From: Zhongshania aliphaticivorans
Lineage (GTDB): Bacteria; Pseudomonadota; Gammaproteobacteria; Pseudomonadales; Spongiibacteraceae
Direction: 5' to 3'
Assembly (NCBI RefSeq): GCF_902705875.1
Contig: NZ_CACSIK010000001.1
Span: forward strand, 2,599,166 to 2,663,165
DNA: 64,000 nt
In this document: positions 29,848-37,985 of the stretch, piece after piece
How positions within the stretch are numbered: the first letter of the stretch is position 1
Layout: each line of letters starts with the position of its first letter
Made by a program: the position numbers and the translations under genes
Notes under the pieces: generated by a model
Database searches by the model: none
The model's input: only the letters and a program-made list of their open reading frames with translations
What the model was told of the DNA's origin: nothing

Positions 29848-31266
29848 TTACTTGAACTTATCCATCACTTTGCCAAACAAGACTTCATCTGAAGGAATCT
29901 CCTTGGTCACCGCCAAAGGCTTAGAAACCCAAGTCTCGTTAATCAAATCACGCCAAGTAATATTGTTGTTAGTGCTATTCCCACCCCAAGAACCACAACC
30001 TAGCGAGAAAGTTTGGCGCATGCCGTTCCACACATTACCACTATTAGAAGGGGCTTGGGGTTGGTTAACCATGACCCGCGAGGTCTTTGTCGCATAGGCA
30101 AACTTCATAATATTCTCATCGTTATAAGAATAAATACCACAGGAGTGGCCTTGGCCTTGATAAGCCTGAATCGCATTGGTCATAGCAATCGCACCGTCGA
30201 TATCTTTAACAGTATAGAAGGCCATAACCACTGACATTTTTTCGCCAGAAAAGGGGTGCTCAGGTCCCGCTCCAGTTTCTGGGACAATGAAAAACGTTTT
30301 CCCCTCTGGTAGGTCTATGCCAGCCATCTCTGCAAGTACGCTTGCCGGCTGAGCCACAATACGCGGGGCAATGTGGCCATCTTCCCAAATAATATTCTGT
30401 AATTTGGCTTTTTCTTCTGCATTACAAATATAACCGCCCTGCGCTTGCAGCTTCTCTAACAAGGCTTCAACATTTGATTCAAAGGCAATAACCGCATTAT
30501 CAGAAGAGCACGATGCGGCTAAATCTAGGGTTTTAGAAATACGAATTTTCTCAGCAGCCTCGTCTAAATCTGCTGTGTCGTCCACAGTAATCACGGCGTT
30601 CCCTGCCCCTACACCCAAGGCAGGTGTACCGCTAGAATAAGCTGACTTCACCATTGGTGCGCCGCCGGTAGCCAAGATGCGGTCACACTGTTTCATCAAC
30701 TCCGACGTGCCTTCCATTGACGGGCTGTCGATGGAAATGACCAAGTCTTCTGGCGCGCCGCAGGCTTTTAGTGCTTCACGCATCAAATCGCAGATCATTT
30801 TATTGGTTAATTTTGAGCGCGGATGGGGCGCAATTATAATCGCGTTCCGACCTTTAACCGCAGAGATCGCCTTTATCACTGGCGTTGCCTCAGGGTTGGT
30901 GCAGGGTGCTAAGGCACCGATAACACCCACTGGCTTAGCAATTTTAACGATATTGCGCTCTTTGTCTTCTTCGAGCACACCGACAGATTTGTCGTTAATA
31001 ATATCGAATAAGGTTGCGCGGGTTTTTCTAAATATTTTTAGAAATTTACCGTCATAATTTCCTAACTGTGTCTCTTCTACGGTAAATTTGGCAATCTTCT
31101 CTGCCACGTCCTGACGCGCTACCGACCACACCATAGCGGTAATCAGCTCATCGACTTGTTCTTGGCTATAGTCAGCAATTTGCGCCTGCGCTTTACGCGA
31201 ACGTGCAACGAGCGACTGTATAAAGACGGCTTCTTCGGAAGTGGCGACGGCGGATTCTGCGGCCAT
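29848..31266 (-). CDS. CoA-acylating aldehyde dehydrogenase (AdhE/SauS type) at the MmsA position
   Basis: A 472-residue NAD(P)-dependent acylating aldehyde dehydrogenase. I start at the ATG at 31266, with GGAG 7 bases upstream. The active-site Cys253 lies in LAASCSSDNAV, resembling the acetaldehyde dehydrogenase domain of AdhE and sulfoacetaldehyde dehydrogenase SauS. It does not have the GQRCMA motif of MmsA. Other supporting motifs are KPVGVIGALAPCTNP and LGVGAGNAV. As first gene of the valine operon, divergent to an MmsR-like regulator, it occupies the place of MmsA and may convert methylmalonate semialdehyde to propionyl-CoA or another acyl-CoA. Substrate is inferred only from position. 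Confidence 0.88.
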   Translation of the reverse strand: MAAESAVATSEEAVFIQSLVARSRKAQAQIADYSQEQVDELITAMVWSVARQDVAEKIAKFTVEETQLGNYDGKFLKIFRKTRATLFDIINDKSVGVLEEDKERNIVKIAKPVGVIGALAPCTNPEATPVIKAISAVKGRNAIIIAPHPRSKLTNKMICDLMREALKACGAPEDLVISIDSPSMEGTSELMKQCDRILATGGAPMVKSAYSSGTPALGVGAGNAVITVDDTADLDEAAEKIRISKTLDLAASCSSDNAVIAFESNVEALLEKLQAQGGYICNAEEKAKLQNIIWEDGHIAPRIVAQPASVLAEMAGIDLPEGKTFFIVPETGAGPEHPFSGEKMSVVMAFYTVKDIDGAIAMTNAIQAYQGQGHSCGIYSYNDENIMKFAYATKTSRVMVNQPQAPSNSGNVWNGMRQTFSLGCGSWGGNSTNNNITWRDLINETWVSKPLAVTKEIPSDEVLFGKVMDKFK

Positions 31267-31372
31267 GGTGTATCTCCAAGTTATTTTTAGGTTTGCAAAC
31301 GGTGCACCCATGTATTCGCATGCACCTATATTAGGGCAACTATATAAACACAACTCTTGATAGCGTAGGATT

Positions 31373-31404
31373 GACTATATTGCCGACTTGATGGACTATA
31401 TTGC
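31373..31404 (-). promoter_or_regulatory. Direct repeats, putative AraC/MmsR-type operator
   Basis: Two identical 11-base copies GACTATATTGC start at 31373 and 31394, exactly 21 bp apart (two helical turns), the spacing typical of AraC-family half-sites. They lie between the acylating dehydrogenase operon (start 31266) and the divergent AraC-type gene (start 31471). A partial copy (ACTATAT) occurs at about 31340. Confidence 0.75.
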
Positions 31405-31470
31405 GTAAACTAAAACAGAAGAAAACCAACACTAAAACACAAAAAAAATGATATAAATCAATGTATTAAT

Positions 31471-32343
31471 ATGAAAATAACCTCTGACTGGCCACTCCCA
31501 CCGCTAGGAATACGCTTCCTATTACCGCAATTTATACAAACGCAACTAGCAGGGCACCCACTGACAGAAGGTTTATTCCCCCTAGCAATGGGCTACTACC
31601 CAGCGGCATTTGGCCACCGCATGCAACGGCAGCAGCAAGACAGCTATCTGCTTATTTACTGCATAGACGGAAAAGGCACGCTAATGTGTGACGACAAACG
31701 CTATCGCATCCGCAGTGGCGACATAATTTTATTACCACCCAAGCACCCCCATGCCTATAAAGCAGACACCAAAGACCCTTGGACCATATATTGGCTACAC
31801 TTTAACGGCCGCCTTGCAGATCATTTCTATCAGCATATTCAACTGAGTACACCCACACTAAACATTGGCGTCCAACCTCGGGTTGTACGCATCTTTGACG
31901 GGCTCTCAGAATTGCGTCGCAGTGGTTATCAACTTGCGGAGTACATTCAAGGCGGTCACCAGCTACAAGCGCTATTAAGCTATATAGCACTGCTGGTTCG
32001 GCAAGAGCGCCCCCAAAGCGGAAAAATAATTAATTGGGAAAGACTGCGCGCAACCATGCAGGAACATATTCACGGCCAATTAAATCTTGATGAATTAGCT
32101 GCCATTGCAAAACTTTCTAAATATCACTTCACAAAGAAATTTAAAGCCCACACCGGCCAATCACCGATACAGTATTTTATTAATATGAAAATTCAGCGTG
32201 CTTGTTATTTGTTAGATAGCACCAGCCAATCTGTAAAACAAATCGCATCTGCGGTTGGTTATGATGACGCTTATTATTTTTCTCGAATATTTAAAAAAAC
32301 CATCGGTATGGCGCCCAATGATTATCGCCACCACCGACGTTAA
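31471..32343 (+). CDS. AraC family transcriptional regulator (MmsR-like)
   Basis: A 290-residue regulator. An N-terminal cupin-like ligand domain (about 35-150; HRMQRQQQDSYLLIYCIDGKG and a PPKHPHAY metal/ligand segment) is followed by two helix-turn-helix motifs at the C-terminus (LDELAAIAKLSKYHFTKKFK and VKQIASAVGYDDAYYFSRIFKK). Its divergent placement next to a valine/isobutyrate operon parallels mmsR-mmsAB of Pseudomonas, so it most likely activates the operon in response to a branched-chain intermediate, using the repeats at 31373-31404. Confidence 0.9.
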   Translation: MKITSDWPLPPLGIRFLLPQFIQTQLAGHPLTEGLFPLAMGYYPAAFGHRMQRQQQDSYLLIYCIDGKGTLMCDDKRYRIRSGDIILLPPKHPHAYKADTKDPWTIYWLHFNGRLADHFYQHIQLSTPTLNIGVQPRVVRIFDGLSELRRSGYQLAEYIQGGHQLQALLSYIALLVRQERPQSGKIINWERLRATMQEHIHGQLNLDELAAIAKLSKYHFTKKFKAHTGQSPIQYFINMKIQRACYLLDSTSQSVKQIASAVGYDDAYYFSRIFKKTIGMAPNDYRHHRR

Positions 32344-32615
32344 AACACTTTCACCTCAGACAACAACTTTCTCGACCATACTCAAGCACCCAAGCCATCA
32401 ATAAAGTGCGAAACTTTAGTTGTCCCGCCGCAATTCTCAGCCGCTAACTTCGGCGTGATTGTTATACATACTCACCGCCATTAGAGCGACAATTACTCGC
32501 AAATAGGCGACAAATCTTCATCTAGTCCAAGAAACCCACCATCTTTGCTAGCCTGAAATTCTGCAATATTTTCGGTATACATTCCGTCCGCGCTCATTTC
32601 TCTCACCGACACGTT

Positions 32616-33083
32616 TCATGACACCACGAAAGGACGAGACTCATTAACTTCTACCTCGTAAGTAAAGCTATCACGTGTTTGAAACTGAAAATATCGATCG
32701 CCACTCATCCTTGTACCAATACCATGAATATCAAAACCTGCTTTTATTACAACAAGCCTAACCGGTAGCTTTCCGACTTTGGAGCGATCTGCCTTTGAAA
32801 CGCATATTTCTCCTATCGGTTCTGCTTCTTTATAAGCCTCGCCAAAAATAGTTTTCCGCTTTTCACAAACATCATCGAAGTCATAAACTTTCAAGAATGC
32901 CAATCCAGAGTTCAAGGGTGGCTTATGGATAGCCGAAAGGTTAGGCGCGCTTAATGTGACACCCACATATTGATCATCTTTGCCGTCTAAGTATCGACTC
33001 TCAGGGGCGGGAGAAGAGGCACAAGCTGCCACCAAAGACAGAACAAAAATAGATACTAGTTTCCTTGTTATTTCAAAACATAC
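32616..33083 (-). pseudogene. Lipoprotein gene lacking an in-frame start codon (possible frameshift)
   Basis: The frame encodes a lipoprotein: a hydrophobic leader RKLVSIFVLSLVAACASS, with lipobox VAAC, is followed by about 135 residues ending in NESRPFVVS. I do not recognise a family. No ATG, GTG or TTG lies in frame between the upstream stop (33084-33086) and the signal peptide; the only in-frame TTG (33035) sits inside the leader, four residues before the Cys. An ATG at 33080-33082 is one frame off, and removing one T from the TTTT run at 33075-33078 would join it to the leader. Either a single-base insertion has broken the gene or a rare start codon is used. Confidence 0.6.
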
Positions 33084-33188
33084 TTAAGTCATAATATTGT
33101 CAGCACAAGCGAAGCCGTCCGACCAACCTAGGCGATACCACCTTTACTTCTTCGCGCTTTATTCAAAATTTTATATGTCAGCAAAGCG

Positions 33189-33764
33189 TTAAAACGGTAT
33201 TGTAAGATTTAACGTTGTCGAATTTATTTTAATTCCGTCTTCGTCACCCTGCTGTAACCATTCAAGCTGAAACCAACGCGCAACTCTTACACCGAAGCCA
33301 TATCCGAAATCTTCGATTGATGTCGATGTGCTACCGTTACCTCCGTCAAAATCCAGCTTGTTATAGCTATACCCCGTTAGCAGATACGGAGTGAGCCAAG
33401 TATCGTTAGGCAATGATGTTCGCAGGTACAATGCTCGCGACTTGCGTCCATCTAGATCAGCTGGATCTCCGTCACAGTCATTTTCACCGCCTCCATACGA
33501 TTGGATGATCACTTCACAGGCAAATTCGTCAAATTCAAAAAAACCGCCGGTGCCCTCACCAATCTGAGCCTCAATAGAAAAATAATCATTGATTTCTACA
33601 CCAGCCCTTAGAACCATTTCTAGAGTCACATCATCTTGACTCTCGCTACCCAGCGAAATATCAACAGTGGCCACCCCCGAGCCCACGCCAAGCCAATACC
33701 CGGCTTGAGCAGCTGCACTGAACATGAAAAGCAGCGACAAAAACAATCTTTTAAATTGGTGCAC
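33189..33764 (-). CDS. Small outer-membrane beta-barrel protein
   Basis: A 191-residue protein with a clear signal peptide (MHQFKRLFLSLLFMFSAAAQA), then short amphipathic beta strands (YWLGVGSGVATVDISLG, DVTLEMVLRAGVEINDYFSIEAQIG) and a terminal phenylalanine (LNLTIPF). It matches the OmpA-N/OmpW-like eight-strand barrel class in size. A Cys pair in an acidic loop (ACEVII and ENDCDGDP) may form a disulfide. No specific ligand or function can be assigned. It is a single gene downstream of the GrpB gene on the same strand, with a 113-base gap. Confidence 0.78.
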   Translation of the reverse strand: MHQFKRLFLSLLFMFSAAAQAGYWLGVGSGVATVDISLGSESQDDVTLEMVLRAGVEINDYFSIEAQIGEGTGGFFEFDEFACEVIIQSYGGGENDCDGDPADLDGRKSRALYLRTSLPNDTWLTPYLLTGYSYNKLDFDGGNGSTSTSIEDFGYGFGVRVARWFQLEWLQQGDEDGIKINSTTLNLTIPF

Positions 33765-33877
33765 TTCGAAGCCTCCTAATCAATCTACTGAAAGTGCTGC
33801 CAGTAACAGCCATAAATACTATTACCCAAAACGGCTACCAAAAAAGGCAGGGCGATTTGGCTGTCCCGCCGCGCCTT

Positions 33878-34411
33878 TTAGCAGTTAACTGCACGCCCTT
33901 CATTTTGCCACCAGATTAGAGCAAGTGTTTGATGCTTGGATACAAAAGCATCTTTGCCTTCGCAATAATTATTTATATCGCCGTTGCTAGTTGCTGCTGC
34001 GGATTTCTTTAAGGATTCATACTCCACGGCTATGTCAGGATGTGCGCGAATGTAGTCTCTGAATGCAAGGTGCCGCCGTGCTCCGATGGAGCCTGTTTCA
34101 AACACATGAATATGATGCGAGGGTCTCGGGTGTCCCTTTCGATAGAATCTCCTTCTCGAAAGGCCATACTCGCCCATGCACTCATAACCTAACGATGCAA
34201 AACAATCATTTTCAGAATCCATTGTTTCGAGGTCATCAACTTCTATAAGAATGTCTATTACCGGTTTGGCCGAAAGCCCAGAAACACTTGTGCTTCCAAT
34301 ATGGTGTATGGCATAGAACGGAATCGCTACCGCCGACAAAATGACATCGCGTTCCTCTTGAAATAATTGAGGCCAATGCTCATCGTATTTATCAATTGTG
34401 ATCTCAGTCAT
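33878..34411 (-). CDS. GrpB family protein (UPF0157, nucleotidyltransferase-like)
   Basis: A 177-residue protein with the GrpB signature: Tyr-Asp-x-x-Trp near the N-terminus (YDEHWPQLFQEE), IHHIGSTSVSGLSAKPVIDILIEV (about 35-58) resembling the nucleotidyltransferase GS-x(n)-DxD core, and the histidine-rich HPRPSHHIHVFETGS loop with HLAFRDYIRAHP. The family is often found in accessory regions; its substrate is unknown. The surrounding region has long gaps and damaged genes, consistent with accessory DNA. Confidence 0.9.
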   Translation of the reverse strand: MTEITIDKYDEHWPQLFQEERDVILSAVAIPFYAIHHIGSTSVSGLSAKPVIDILIEVDDLETMDSENDCFASLGYECMGEYGLSRRRFYRKGHPRPSHHIHVFETGSIGARRHLAFRDYIRAHPDIAVEYESLKKSAAATSNGDINNYCEGKDAFVSKHQTLALIWWQNEGRAVNC

Positions 34412-35169
34412 GACTTATGCGTAACGTCGCTGTACTTTGCTATGCATGTTAATTTATCACTCACTTAAACCGATTTTATGCTTAGTTACCCCTAACCAAT
34501 TCCATACTAAAGGCGACTCGCATTCTTGATACGTACTTTCCCATTTCTTTGCTCAGAGAAACAACTCACCAAAACTAGCTCAACTCATTAATTTATTTGA
34601 GGAAAAAATAATTAACACAGGGGCACGTTTCGACAAAAATGGCATGCGCACATGTAATTCTGGAGGGGCTCATATGTATAATCTCACTTCCCTATGCTCT
34701 TGCTTTTAAATCCATTTATCAAGATTCCGCTAAAACAATACAATTAGCTAAGCGGAAATATGAGCATATATCTTGTTACAATAAAAATATACTGCATTTT
34801 ATTGCAACACACACAAGGTTAAAACGACCTAGGTTTCGAGCTGCTGTTTGGTAGTGAGTTATGTATTACTGAGTGCTTGCGTATTTGAGTAAAAGATATC
34901 GACCAAAACGGCGTTCACTAAACACTTGTAATATTATGGGCCATAAAGATCGACAAAAACTGATAAGCCACAACGGTACATCTTACGCTTATCCCTCAAT
35001 AAATAACCGAAGTCAAAAGTTGAATTATCTAATAAATACTTTAAGAGGATGGCGTATGAAAGTACCCCGGTATTCCCGCATCAAAACATGGCTCATCTCA
35101 AACAAGCTGACGAACCAATTATTTGATACTAACCGCTCTAGTGCTAGTCGCAACAACAGCTTCCAAACT
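34412..35169. other. Long AT-rich intergenic region
   Basis: About 760 bases with no convincing gene. Two plus-strand open frames exist (34639-34854 and 34873-35217) but have no recognisable domain, no clear ribosome-binding site, and in the second case run into the 3' end of the opposite gene. A GGAGGGG box precedes an ATG at 34673, giving only an 11-codon frame. The stretch may be decayed coding DNA. Confidence 0.5.
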
Positions 35170-36588
35170 TTATTGCTGCCTCACTTCAGTTCCACCCGTG
35201 TGTCCGCGTGCACATAGACACTGGTACTCATATGCTTCCTTTGTAATTCTTTTATATTCTTTTGAAAACATTAGCTCATTTAAGCCATTCTGTTCTCTGC
35301 GTTCAAGGACCTCAGTGTTAAGTTGGTAGGGCGCCCCAGATATCAAATCAAAGGTCGAATCCTTAGGGCACTTTTCCGGTTCGTGGGGGAAATTTCCCTC
35401 CCACACTTCCCAGCCCTCTACGGTCTTTTCCGCTACCCGAAACGGCCCTGCGCAGACACCGCTAGCCGATCCTGAGCGGCCGGCTGACGTTGCCGAGGTT
35501 GGTGTACGCTTAAGCGTGCGCTCTTCCGCCAGTTGCATTGTCAGCTTTTCTGACACAAACGCATTGCTGCCCCCCATCTGACGCCAACACAAGTGATCTT
35601 CTTCATAAAGAATACCTCCAGAAGACGCGCAGGCCTCTCGACGCTCAGCAACACTTCGCTCCAATGTACAGACTCGACGTGCAGCGTCCCATTGCGCTCC
35701 TCGGGCAAGGCACCGCTGACCGGCAGTGTCAGCTGATAGCTCGGAGCTCTGTGCTGACTCAGGCAGAGACAGTACTGGCGAGGCTCGAGCAGCAGATACA
35801 TTCTGCTTTTCCAAATCACGAGCTAGTACGCCTGCATCCTTGTTGTTTGCGTCGTAGATCATGGCTTGCAGTCGCGCTGAGCGGGCATAATTCTGGCGAC
35901 TCAATTCGTTGAGCTCATCGCCCGCAGAAGTGATTTTTTGATTCAGCGCGGCGGAAAAGCGTGGATCCCCAATGATCTTAAGCCCCGAACCAATAGCACT
36001 GCCCACGGCCTTACTGGTATCAATCAGACTATTACCAACCGCATAGAATGCGCTGATACCCGCGGAAGGTTTGTCTTGAGGTGTAGACATATCATGCTCG
36101 AGCACAGCCAATTCATCGCTAATATTCTGTCCATCAAGGGCTTTGAAAAAGAGCTCTATTCGACGGGAAACAAAACCCGGCAAGTTTTTATCGGGGTCAG
36201 GATAATAGGCTACGGCTTCAAACATGACCTTATTAATTGACCGAAGCGGCACCACACTAACGGCTAGGTCTTCTTTATCTGGTCGATAAAGAGACAGCTT
36301 AAGTGTTAAAGAATAGAAATGCGTAGCCACACCGGGAGAAGGTGCTTTGGACCGGCTCATCTGCTTTACGACATTTACCTCTCGCAACAGCAGGTCAAGT
36401 CGGTAAACCCTCTCCCTATTACCGCTAAAATGCGGCGAAGATAAGCTGCGAGCCTGTGATTGTATATCTTGCCTTACAGATCCGGCCACATCCTCCAGTT
36501 GCAGTCTCATTGGTCCAAGAACACCATCGATTTCTGCCATCAGCGAACAGGGTGAAACCATAAGCAAAAATAGTACAAGCTTTTTCAT
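35170..36588 (-). CDS. Secreted/periplasmic protein of unknown function, paired with a lipoprotein
   Basis: I do not recognise a family. The 472-residue product has a signal peptide (MKKLVLFLLMVSPCSLMA) and a mixed alpha/beta N-terminal domain of about 170 residues (strands TLKLSLYRPDKEDLAVSVVPLRS and VMFEAVAYYPD). A long helical region (about 180-270) comes next. The Cys-rich C-terminal half has Cys residues in RCLARGAQW, RRVCTLER, EACASSGG, HLCWRQ, GVCAGPF, EKCPKDS and YQCLCARGHTGG, suggesting disulfide-bonded repeats in the periplasm or outside the cell. It starts 11 bases after the stop of the lipoprotein gene, so both are one operon and probably one complex. Confidence 0.75.
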   Translation of the reverse strand: MKKLVLFLLMVSPCSLMAEIDGVLGPMRLQLEDVAGSVRQDIQSQARSLSSPHFSGNRERVYRLDLLLREVNVVKQMSRSKAPSPGVATHFYSLTLKLSLYRPDKEDLAVSVVPLRSINKVMFEAVAYYPDPDKNLPGFVSRRIELFFKALDGQNISDELAVLEHDMSTPQDKPSAGISAFYAVGNSLIDTSKAVGSAIGSGLKIIGDPRFSAALNQKITSAGDELNELSRQNYARSARLQAMIYDANNKDAGVLARDLEKQNVSAARASPVLSLPESAQSSELSADTAGQRCLARGAQWDAARRVCTLERSVAERREACASSGGILYEEDHLCWRQMGGSNAFVSEKLTMQLAEERTLKRTPTSATSAGRSGSASGVCAGPFRVAEKTVEGWEVWEGNFPHEPEKCPKDSTFDLISGAPYQLNTEVLERREQNGLNELMFSKEYKRITKEAYEYQCLCARGHTGGTEVRQQ

Positions 36589-36599
36589 GGTGAACTCTT

Positions 36600-37343
36600 T
36601 TAAAACAGGTAGATGTTTTGTAAATGCTGAGCCTCTTGGTTCACCATAGAATCAATCGCCTTCTTCACTCCATTGACGTCCATTCCCTTCGGAAATGCCC
36701 ACCAAAGCAAAGAGCCACAACGGCGGGCATGTAGTTCAAAGCTTTGGGTATCAATTGGGTTTTCTAAATCGTCGGTCGCGAACACGGAAAATGCCAAGCT
36801 AGTGGGATAAGCAGGACAGTCAAAAGGGAAAAAACCCAAACTAGGTACCATCAGGAATATCCCCGTCGGCGCAACTAAGAACACGTTCACCTTCATGCCA
36901 ATTCTAAAATCATGCGGTACCAAGATAAAATCCACCTCAGCCATCGCTTCTTTAGGAAGATACCTTGATGATCCCGACGGGCTCAAAATCGAGTCATCGA
37001 CAACGGCGACACCCGCATCACTAAGAGCACTACTCATTGAGCTCTTCACGTAACCGGGCAACTTCGTTTCCATAAACTCACTCCTGCTAGACGAGCCATA
37101 GGAGTTGAATTTACCGATCTTTTTGTAGTGTTCCTTTTGCGCCCACGTCAATGATCTTGAGTCACCCTCAGTAATGTCGAAAACAGTATGAAGCAGTGTT
37201 CGATTAAATTGCTCAGACTCCAATACAAGAACCCGGGAAGCACTATCAATCGAAACTTCAGTAAATTCAGACACCTTGGGCATGTAGGTTGTACACGCCG
37301 ATAACAAGCCGCTTGTTAGGACAAGCAAAAGTAAAATACGCAT
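36600..37343 (-). CDS. Outer-membrane-type lipoprotein of unknown function
   Basis: A 247-residue lipoprotein with signal MRILLLLVLTSGLLSAC and acylation at Cys17. Residues +2/+3 (Thr-Thr) do not carry the Asp retention signal, so transport to the outer membrane is expected. The mature domain has alternating strands and helices, including the hydrophobic stretch VNVFLVAPTGIFLMVPSLGFF (about 151-171) that could insert in or lie on a membrane. No family is recognised. It is the first gene of the pair with the Cys-rich secreted protein, and a 642-base gap lies upstream. Confidence 0.78.
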   Translation of the reverse strand: MRILLLLVLTSGLLSACTTYMPKVSEFTEVSIDSASRVLVLESEQFNRTLLHTVFDITEGDSRSLTWAQKEHYKKIGKFNSYGSSSRSEFMETKLPGYVKSSMSSALSDAGVAVVDDSILSPSGSSRYLPKEAMAEVDFILVPHDFRIGMKVNVFLVAPTGIFLMVPSLGFFPFDCPAYPTSLAFSVFATDDLENPIDTQSFELHARRCGSLLWWAFPKGMDVNGVKKAIDSMVNQEAQHLQNIYLF

Positions 37344-37985
37344 AAAATTACAACACTTAACGGGGAAAAAGAGATTCTAGCAGCGCAGCGCGCGGCGACC
37401 CCCCCCAATTTTGGGGAGAGCGTAAGATTAACGGGCCTTTTCGTTGTGTTTCTCTGGCTTTTTACCTAGCTTTATTAAAATACACTAAGTTTTAAGTGTT
37501 TTTCTTTAGCATTAACGGTTATCGAAACAATGCTTAAGCATTATTTTAGCGTCATCAGGGCTTTGTCATCATCCTTGTATCACTAAACTAAGCCGGCACT
37601 GCGGTAGAAAAGCTATAAAGCTATAAAGCTAACTATAAAAAATGCTAGTAGCTCGAAGGCGGATATATGCCCCACCCAGACTCCCATCTGCGACTTACTT
37701 ACTTACTCACCCAACGGTAGCGAGATATAAAGCCCCTTCAAGAACCGCGCGCACAACAAGCCTTATTAAAACCTAGGAAATTAGAGGTGAATGTCTGATC
37801 TAATGACGCCAAGCCATTAAATTTCAATTAAGATCGGCTGGTGGCAAACACCAGCCAGATGAGAAAGTGTTAACCATGGTCTATATGTTGTTTTCCAGCT
37901 GATATCTGACCCTAATTGCGTATATTCAGATACCAGCCAAAAGCAGCTATTTTCAAGCTTAACTCAGTGAAACAAGCTCACTTAC
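37344..37985. other. Long intergenic region
   Basis: No gene recognised over 642 bases. It contains a C-run/G-run hairpin near 37399-37420 (CCCC-AATTTT-GGGG), a short tandem repeat of GCTATAAA at about 37611-37630, and ACTT repeats at about 37694-37707. It lies downstream of the broken acyl-CoA synthetase gene and could be decayed coding DNA plus the promoter of the lipoprotein operon. Confidence 0.45.

Noticed and set aside
34639-35217. Two plus-strand frames in the long gap after grpB
   Set aside because: No recognisable domain, no convincing ribosome-binding site and unusual composition; the second overlaps the end of the opposite gene.
37611-37640. GCTATAAA tandem repeat as a CRISPR-like or mobile-element repeat
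   Set aside because: Only two to three short copies with no spacers or associated genes; treated as simple sequence.
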